Shown piece after piece: positions 58,866-64,000 of a DNA stretch of 64,000 nucleotides. The DNA comes from UBA4466 sp963925035. GTDB taxonomy: Bacteria; Bacteroidota; Bacteroidia; Flavobacteriales_D; Crocinitomicaceae. A program made the translations under genes and the position numbers. Each line of letters starts with the position of its first letter. Position 1 is the first letter of the stretch. Below the pieces are notes generated by a model. It was not told the DNA's origin and made no database searches. It saw only the letters and a program-made list of their open reading frames with translations. The DNA lies in contig CAWUSK010000015.1 in NCBI GenBank assembly GCA_963925035.1, positions 19,768-83,767 on the forward strand. Direction: 5' to 3'.

Positions 58866-60806
58866 TCAGTTTAATGGAATTGTCTTAGCCCCTTCAGAAA
58901 GGTTGTAGCGGTCTTTGTTTTTAGCTAAATAAGCCATATCTAACGCTTCGTCTAACTCGAAGTAATTTCCAGAATAACTGATACGTACATATAATTTAAC
59001 TTTCGGACTCACAATGTCAACTCCGTATTTATCTCTTGACATTTGAAACTCCTCATCGTTAATTTTTGCTGTTACAAGACCTTCTTTCAAATAAACAAAA
59101 CTCACTTTACCAGGCCTGCCCATTTTGTAATCATTGAGCATTCGCTTGACCTTCTCAATACGCTCTTTTTTCGCTGTATGAAAGCAAACAATTTGATCTT
59201 CATTTTTAATCGCCATTGTAAAGTCATCCGAATTGAAAATCACCATCTCATTAGTATTCATATTTTGATACCGTTGGAAATGAATCTGAGAAAAAATACC
59301 AAACAGGGTTAGAATAATTCCGGTTTTAAACTTTTTAGAAGATTTAAAAATAGCCAAAATGAGTAAAAAGTAAATCAAGTATAGTAACTCTTCTGAAAGC
59401 TGAAAACCAATTGCAACAGAAAACGGAATACTATCAACCCATTGCACAAAAACTACCATTGAAATCAATCCTATATTTAAAATGTTTCCAGCAACAAATG
59501 CCAAAAAAGTAGTCCAACTAACTGCAAAAAATAACAAGCCTATCCCCAGAATTAAGCCCGCAAAAACCATCATTCCAATGTTAGTTAGAATGAAGTAATT
59601 TGGAAATTGATGAAAGTAATAAAGCGTCAGTGGAACTGTAAATGCTTGAGCTGCTAATCCTACTGCCGTTCCCTGCCATATTTTTGTTATCCATTTATTT
59701 TTGAAATAAAACAATTTAGATATAGGATCGTAAAGTACAAAAATGCCAATCATTGCTAGGTAAGACAATTGAAAACCAATGTCATAAATCCACAAAGGCT
59801 GGAATAGAAGTAAGACAAATGCGCTAAAAAACAACACATTCATCGGATTTTTACTTCGTCCAGAAATTTGAGCAATGGCAAGAATGGAAAACATAAAACT
59901 TGCACGTAATACAGAAGGTGATAACCCCGTAACTCCAGCGTAAATCCATATAATAACAATAGAGATCACCACTGCTGTCGTTTTTGAAATGAAACGCGTA
60001 AATTTCCCAAGAACAAACATCAAAATAAACAATACAATCCCTACATGAAGTCCAGAAACTGCCAAAACATGCATTGCACCCGCGTTACTAAAACTACTTC
60101 GAACTTCATTGGACAATAATTGCTTATCACCCAATAATAAAGCAACTCCAACGCCAAGACTTTCACCCGTCAAAATTTTTCTTAACTTATCCGTCATTGA
60201 CTCACGGATATTCAACCCCCAACGTTTCCACCAAGGTTGTTCAACTGTTTTAATTAATTTAAAATCATTTTCGCCTACAAATCCGATTTGATATATGTTT
60301 TTGTTATTCCAATAAGATTTCACATCAAATTCTCCAGGATTATTTTTGTTCTCAATTCTCTCAAGATTCGTTTGAACCAAGAGAACATCTCCCGCTTGAA
60401 GTTGTGTGGAATTAAAAAACAAAACGACTTGTTCATCATGTTCAATAACAGAATCATTCGTTAGAACCGAGTTTATGGTACAAATGGACTTGCGCCAATC
60501 TTTATCAATCGAAGCGATTTCGTCAAGTGACAACAAAACGCTGACTCCTTTATTTATCAACTTAGGGTTAGTTCGGTGCTCAGAAATCAACATTCCTCCC
60601 AGTGCAATTAACGCAATGAAAAGCAACGAACTCCTAAACCGTTGAATGAAATCAACTTTACTTGCAGAAAAAATTAAAAAAATCGACATTGCCAAAACCA
60701 TTAATACTAGCGCAATATCAAATGAACTATTGACATTGTCCAATAACAAAATCCCAAATACTAGAAATGGCGTAACATAAACAAAAGGGAGCTTTGAAAA
60801 AGTCAA
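58866..60806 (-). CDS. comEC: ComEC/Rec2-family DNA uptake channel protein
   Basis: 646 residues: N-terminal membrane helices, a periplasmic OB-type part with DUF4131 marks (NPGEFDVKSYWNNKNIYQIG), then the Competence domain with LTGESLGVGVALLLGDKQLL and AGAMHVLAVSGLHVGIVLFI leading into several helices. The C-terminal metallo-beta-lactamase domain of Bacillus-type ComEC is absent; instead there is a soluble tail of about 120 residues from IHFQRYQNMNTNEMVIFNSD. ComEC moves single-stranded DNA through the inner membrane. The start is TTG (plus 60804-60806). Pairs logically with comM at 44722. Confidence 0.9.
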   Translation of the reverse strand: MTFSKLPFVYVTPFLVFGILLLDNVNSSFDIALVLMVLAMSIFLIFSASKVDFIQRFRSSLLFIALIALGGMLISEHRTNPKLINKGVSVLLSLDEIASIDKDWRKSICTINSVLTNDSVIEHDEQVVLFFNSTQLQAGDVLLVQTNLERIENKNNPGEFDVKSYWNNKNIYQIGFVGENDFKLIKTVEQPWWKRWGLNIRESMTDKLRKILTGESLGVGVALLLGDKQLLSNEVRSSFSNAGAMHVLAVSGLHVGIVLFILMFVLGKFTRFISKTTAVVISIVIIWIYAGVTGLSPSVLRASFMFSILAIAQISGRSKNPMNVLFFSAFVLLLFQPLWIYDIGFQLSYLAMIGIFVLYDPISKLFYFKNKWITKIWQGTAVGLAAQAFTVPLTLYYFHQFPNYFILTNIGMMVFAGLILGIGLLFFAVSWTTFLAFVAGNILNIGLISMVVFVQWVDSIPFSVAIGFQLSEELLYLIYFLLILAIFKSSKKFKTGIILTLFGIFSQIHFQRYQNMNTNEMVIFNSDDFTMAIKNEDQIVCFHTAKKERIEKVKRMLNDYKMGRPGKVSFVYLKEGLVTAKINDEEFQMSRDKYGVDIVSPKVKLYVRISYSGNYFELDEALDMAYLAKNKDRYNLSEGAKTIPLN

Positions 60807-60938
60807 TAGTGATGGTGTTGATTAATAATATCTTGAAATAAATATATTAAAATTAATTGAACCTATTAACAAAAAATAATGAATCAATAAAAAATCAAAA
60901 AGCATCAGTATTGAACTATTATATTCGTTGGTTTTCAT

Positions 60939-60946
60939 TACCTTTG
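60939..60946 (+). promoter_or_regulatory. thrS operon promoter -7 box
   Basis: TACCTTTG fits TAnnTTTG, 22 bp before the thrS ATG. The leader is too short for a T-box. Confidence 0.6.
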
Positions 60947-60968
60947 CGGTCTAATTTCAGTATACAAA

Positions 60969-62912
60969 ATGATAAACATTACGTTACCAGACGGATCTGT
61001 AAGACAAGTTGAGCAAGGGACTTCTGCCATGGATGTAGCTTTAAGCATCTCGGAAGGACTTGCTAGAAACGTACTTGCAGCAAAGGTGAATGACGAAGTA
61101 ATAGACGCCAATCGCCCAATAAATAACGACTCAAAGTTACAATTATTGACCTGGAATGATACGGATGGTAAATCAACCATGTGGCACTCTTCTGCTCATC
61201 TTATGGCTGAAGCATTGGAGTTTTTCTATCCTGGAATTAAATTAGCAATTGGACCTCCTGTGAAAAATGGATTCTACTACGATGTGGATTTCATGGATTA
61301 CACGATTACGGAAGCTGATTTAGCTAAAGTAGAAGACAAAATTAAGGAATTAGCAAAGCTTAAAAATCAATTTGTACGCAAGGACATTTCAAAAGCTGAT
61401 GCAATCGCCTACTTCACAGAAAAAGGTGACGAATATAAATTAGAATTATTGGAAGGTTTAGAGGATGGAACAATTACCTTCTATACTCAAGGTGAATTCA
61501 CAGATTTATGTCGTGGACCGCACATTCCAAATACTGGATTTGTAAAAGCTGTAAAATTAACATCGATCGCAGGTGCATACTGGCGTGGAGATGAAAAAAG
61601 AAAGCAATTAACGCGTATTTACGGAATCACTTTTCCTAAGAGCTCTGAATTGACAGAATACCTAGAAAAAGTGGAAATGGCAAAAGCCAGAGATCACCGT
61701 AAACTTGGTAAAGAGATGGATTTATTCACTTTTTCACAGCGAGTTGGCCAAGGTTTGCCATTGTGGTTACCGAAAGGTGCTGCGTTGCGCGAGCGTCTTG
61801 AGAATTTCTTAAAGAAAGCACAGAAAAAAGGTGGTTACGATCAAGTAATTACTCCTCACATAGGAAGTAAAGAATTGTATGTTTGTTCGGGACATTATGC
61901 GAAATATGGAAAGGATTCTTTCCAACCAATCAATACTCCTGACGAAGACGAAGAGTTTCTTTTGAAACCTATGAACTGTCCACACCATTGTGAGATTTTC
62001 AAAGCACGACCGCGTTCTTACAAAGATTTACCTATTCGTTTTGCTGAATTTGGTACAGTTTATCGCTACGAGCAATCAGGTGAATTACATGGCTTGACGC
62101 GTGTAAGAGGATTTACACAAGATGATGCGCACATTTTCTGTATGCAAGATCAAGTGAAGGATGAGTTCAAGAAAGTAATTGACTTGGTTTTGTATATTTT
62201 TAAAACACTGAAGTTTGATAATTTCAAAGCTCAGATTTCATTGCGTGACCCTAACGATTCTGAAAAATATATCGGAACTAACGAAAATTGGGACAAGGCT
62301 GAAAGCGCAATTATTGAAGCTGCAGCTGAGAAAAACCTAGATACATTTATCGAATATGGTGAAGCGGCGTTCTACGGACCTAAGCTTGACTTCATGGTAG
62401 AAGATGCACTAGGAAGAGAATGGCAATTAGGTACAATCCAAGTTGACTATAACTTACCTGAGCGTTTTGAATTAGAATATACAGGATCAGACAATCAAAA
62501 ACATCGACCTGTAATGATTCACCGTGCTCCTTTTGGATCAATGGAAAGATTTGTCGCTGTATTACTTGAACACTGCGCGGGTGACTTCCCACTTTGGCTA
62601 ACTGGTGATCAGGTTGCAATATTACCAATTAGCGATAAATACAATGAATACTGCGAAAACCTTTTGCAATTGCTAAATAATTACGATATTCGCGGATTCG
62701 TTGACGATCGTAATGAAAAGATAGGTAAGAAGATACGTGAATCTGAACTTAGTAAAATTCCTTTTATGTTGATTGTTGGAGAACAAGAAGCAGAGAACGA
62801 CCAGATCTCTGTTAGACAGCGTGGCAAAGGAGATGTAGGTGTGATGAGTATTGAACAATTTGCAGAAATATTAAATACAACGATAGCAGACGAATTAGCT
62901 TTAAATGATTAA
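60969..62912 (+). CDS. thrS: Threonine-tRNA ligase
   Basis: 647 residues, class II synthetase. TGS domain at 1 to about 62 (MINITLPDGSVRQVEQGTSA), editing domain with the zinc-type histidines in MWHSSAHLMAEAL and CRGPHIPN, catalytic core with motif 2 FRxE-like RFAEFGTVYRYEQSGELHGL, the zinc Cys in KPMNCPHHCEIF and motif 3 MIHRAPFGSMERFVAVLLEH, then the anticodon-binding domain. First gene of thrS-infC-rpmI-rplT. Confidence 0.97.
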   Translation: MINITLPDGSVRQVEQGTSAMDVALSISEGLARNVLAAKVNDEVIDANRPINNDSKLQLLTWNDTDGKSTMWHSSAHLMAEALEFFYPGIKLAIGPPVKNGFYYDVDFMDYTITEADLAKVEDKIKELAKLKNQFVRKDISKADAIAYFTEKGDEYKLELLEGLEDGTITFYTQGEFTDLCRGPHIPNTGFVKAVKLTSIAGAYWRGDEKRKQLTRIYGITFPKSSELTEYLEKVEMAKARDHRKLGKEMDLFTFSQRVGQGLPLWLPKGAALRERLENFLKKAQKKGGYDQVITPHIGSKELYVCSGHYAKYGKDSFQPINTPDEDEEFLLKPMNCPHHCEIFKARPRSYKDLPIRFAEFGTVYRYEQSGELHGLTRVRGFTQDDAHIFCMQDQVKDEFKKVIDLVLYIFKTLKFDNFKAQISLRDPNDSEKYIGTNENWDKAESAIIEAAAEKNLDTFIEYGEAAFYGPKLDFMVEDALGREWQLGTIQVDYNLPERFELEYTGSDNQKHRPVMIHRAPFGSMERFVAVLLEHCAGDFPLWLTGDQVAILPISDKYNEYCENLLQLLNNYDIRGFVDDRNEKIGKKIRESELSKIPFMLIVGEQEAENDQISVRQRGKGDVGVMSIEQFAEILNTTIADELALND

Positions 62913-62920
62913 ATAACTGA

Positions 62921-63469
62921 ATGAGAAGACCAAACAAAAGAAACTTCGTAAAAAGAGAAGAAATAGACCAGCACAGAATTAATGATAAAATTTTTGCGCG
63001 TCAAATTCGACTTATAATTGACGGTCAAGAGCCTGTGGTAATGGCGACTTCTGAAGCATTGAAATTGGCTGACGAAAAAGAACTTGATTTAGTGGAAATA
63101 TCACCAAAAGCTGATCCGCCGGTGTGTAAGATTATGGATTACCGTAAATTCTTATACAACCAAAAAAAGAAAGAAAAAGAATTAAAAGCAAAACAAAGCA
63201 AGGTAGAATTGAAAGAAATTCGTTTTGGTCCGAATACGGATGATCATGATTTTGACTTCAAATTAGTCCATGCAAAAAAATTCCTTAGTGAAGGAAATAA
63301 AGTAAAAGCGTATGTGTTTTTTAGAGGACGTACGATTGTATTTAAAGACAGAGGAGAGATTCTATTACTGAAATTGGCACAAGAATTAGCTGATTACGGT
63401 GTGATTGAACAATTACCTAAATTAGAAGGTAAGCGTATGATTATGATGATCAACTCCAAAAAGAAATAA
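62921..63469 (+). CDS. infC: Translation initiation factor IF-3
   Basis: 182 residues. N-domain HRINDKIFARQIRLIIDGQE, linker KKKEKELKAKQSKVELKEIR and C-domain FGPNTDDHDFDFKLVHAKKF, LSEGNKVKAYVFFRGR. IF-3 checks start-codon pairing. Here it begins with ATG, 8 bp after thrS; many bacteria use a rare start such as ATT for infC autoregulation, so that control is not apparent. Confidence 0.97.
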   Translation: MRRPNKRNFVKREEIDQHRINDKIFARQIRLIIDGQEPVVMATSEALKLADEKELDLVEISPKADPPVCKIMDYRKFLYNQKKKEKELKAKQSKVELKEIRFGPNTDDHDFDFKLVHAKKFLSEGNKVKAYVFFRGRTIVFKDRGEILLLKLAQELADYGVIEQLPKLEGKRMIMMINSKKK

Positions 63470-63565
63470 GAAAAAGCAGAGCTTTTGATGAAACAAGCGT
63501 TAGTGAAGTTCAGCATAAAGTTCTAGAAAGAAGCTATAGAGAGGTAACTTAAAAAACGAAGAGAG

Positions 63566-63763
63566 ATGCCAAAAATGAAAACTAAATCTAGTGCTAAGAA
63601 GAGATTCACAGTAACTGGAAGTGGTAAAATTAAGAGAAAACATGCTTTTAAAAGTCATATTTTGACTAAAAAAACTAAAAAGCAAAAAAGAAATTTGACA
63701 CATGATGGTTTGGTTCACAAAGCAGATATGTCAAATATCAAGTTACAATTGTGCATGAAATAA
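63566..63763 (+). CDS. rpmI: 50S ribosomal protein L35
   Basis: 65 residues: PKMKTKSSAKKRFTVTGSGK, IKRKHAFKSHILTKKTKKQK, the complete L35 pattern. The 96-bp gap after infC contains a small hairpin AAAAGC-AGA-GCTTTT (63472-63486) without T-run. Confidence 0.96.
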   Translation: MPKMKTKSSAKKRFTVTGSGKIKRKHAFKSHILTKKTKKQKRNLTHDGLVHKADMSNIKLQLCMK

Positions 63764-63853
63764 GCACATTGGTTTAAATTGTTTAACCCGGTAAATATGT
63801 AACTAAGTCATCTGAAATAATGATGCACAATTTACCAAAAAACTAAAAAAGAT

Positions 63854-64000
63854 ATGCCAAGATCAGTAAACCACGTTGCTTCAAGAGCACGTAGAAAAAA
63901 CTTCATGAAATTAGCCAAAGGTTACTTTGGTAGAAGAAAAAACGTTTGGACTGTAGCTAAAAATGCTATTGAAAAAGGTTTAAATTATGCATACGAAGGT
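63854..64000 (+). CDS. rplT: 50S ribosomal protein L20 (partial)
   Basis: The first 49 residues are in the window (PRSVNHVASRARRKNFMKLA, KGYFGRRKNVWTVAKNAIEK, GLNYAYEG), a clear L20 N-terminus. The gene runs off the right edge. L20 often represses its own operon through the rpmI leader; no such site was identified here. Confidence 0.96.
   Translation, partial: MPRSVNHVASRARRKNFMKLAKGYFGRRKNVWTVAKNAIEKGLNYAYEG

Noticed and set aside
1..64000. CRISPR arrays, tRNA or rRNA genes, prophage
   Set aside because: No regularly spaced repeats, no tRNA T-loop pattern in a cloverleaf context, no rRNA-like or phage structural genes were seen.

Overview
The window is chromosomal DNA of a Bacteroidota member, most likely order Flavobacteriales and close to the Fluviicola/Crocinitomicaceae type. 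The evidence is an AT-rich, densely packed genome with mostly poor Shine-Dalgarno sequences, many promoters of the Bacteroidota TAnnTTTG (-7) kind, gliding genes gldF/gldG, a DNA polymerase III alpha subunit fused to a proofreading exonuclease, an rpsF-rpsR-rplI operon without ssb, and several Bacteroidota-style lipoproteins. Genus is an inference; no 16S gene is present.

Layout. 0-1.6 kb: end of a glycosyltransferase, then aroQ and xerD, divergent with start codons 2 bp apart. 1.6-6.8 kb is the only clearly accessory stretch: a frameshifted outer-membrane protein remnant, an IS4-type transposase remnant, a periplasmic-type katG flanked by two ~120-bp direct repeats, two IS 5' ends, a fasciclin gene and a decayed IS3-type element that stops against a photolyase gene. 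8-27 kb is housekeeping: rimO, elbB, pckA, an M42 peptidase, a YigZ/IMPACT protein, an SPFH protein, dnaA, a thioesterase, a SirB1-type protein, dnaE, three DUF1573 genes, def, ruvX, truA. 27-34.7 kb: dapD, an ABC1 kinase with a TetR regulator, a frameshifted exported-protein gene, aconitase, rpsF-rpsR-rplI.

35-42.5 kb is a contiguous molybdenum cofactor operon: a FecCD/BtuC-type ABC importer (lipoprotein, permease, ATPase), moeA, a ModE-like regulator, mobA, moaD, moaE, a fused moaCB and moaA, mostly with overlapping stop/start codons. No molybdoenzyme is in view, so the operon supplies cofactor to enzymes encoded elsewhere. 42.5-52 kb: two ABM-domain proteins, a serine hydrolase, ComM/YifB, a Na/Pi cotransporter with an extra exported domain, purC-phoH, and a SAM hydroxide adenosyltransferase. 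52-57 kb: gldF-gldG-DUF4340 followed by dnaN. 57-64 kb: a GH3-family acyl-adenylating protein, comEC, and thrS-infC-rpmI-rplT, cut by the window edge.

I found no CRISPR array, tRNA, rRNA or prophage, and no clear defence system. The points I rank highest are the repeat-flanked katG in a decayed-IS zone, the B12-type importer in the Moco operon, the exported fibronectin-like domain on the phosphate transporter, the double-frameshift exported-protein gene next to an A8 tract, and promoters that directly abut start codons. Six genes appear to start with TTG.
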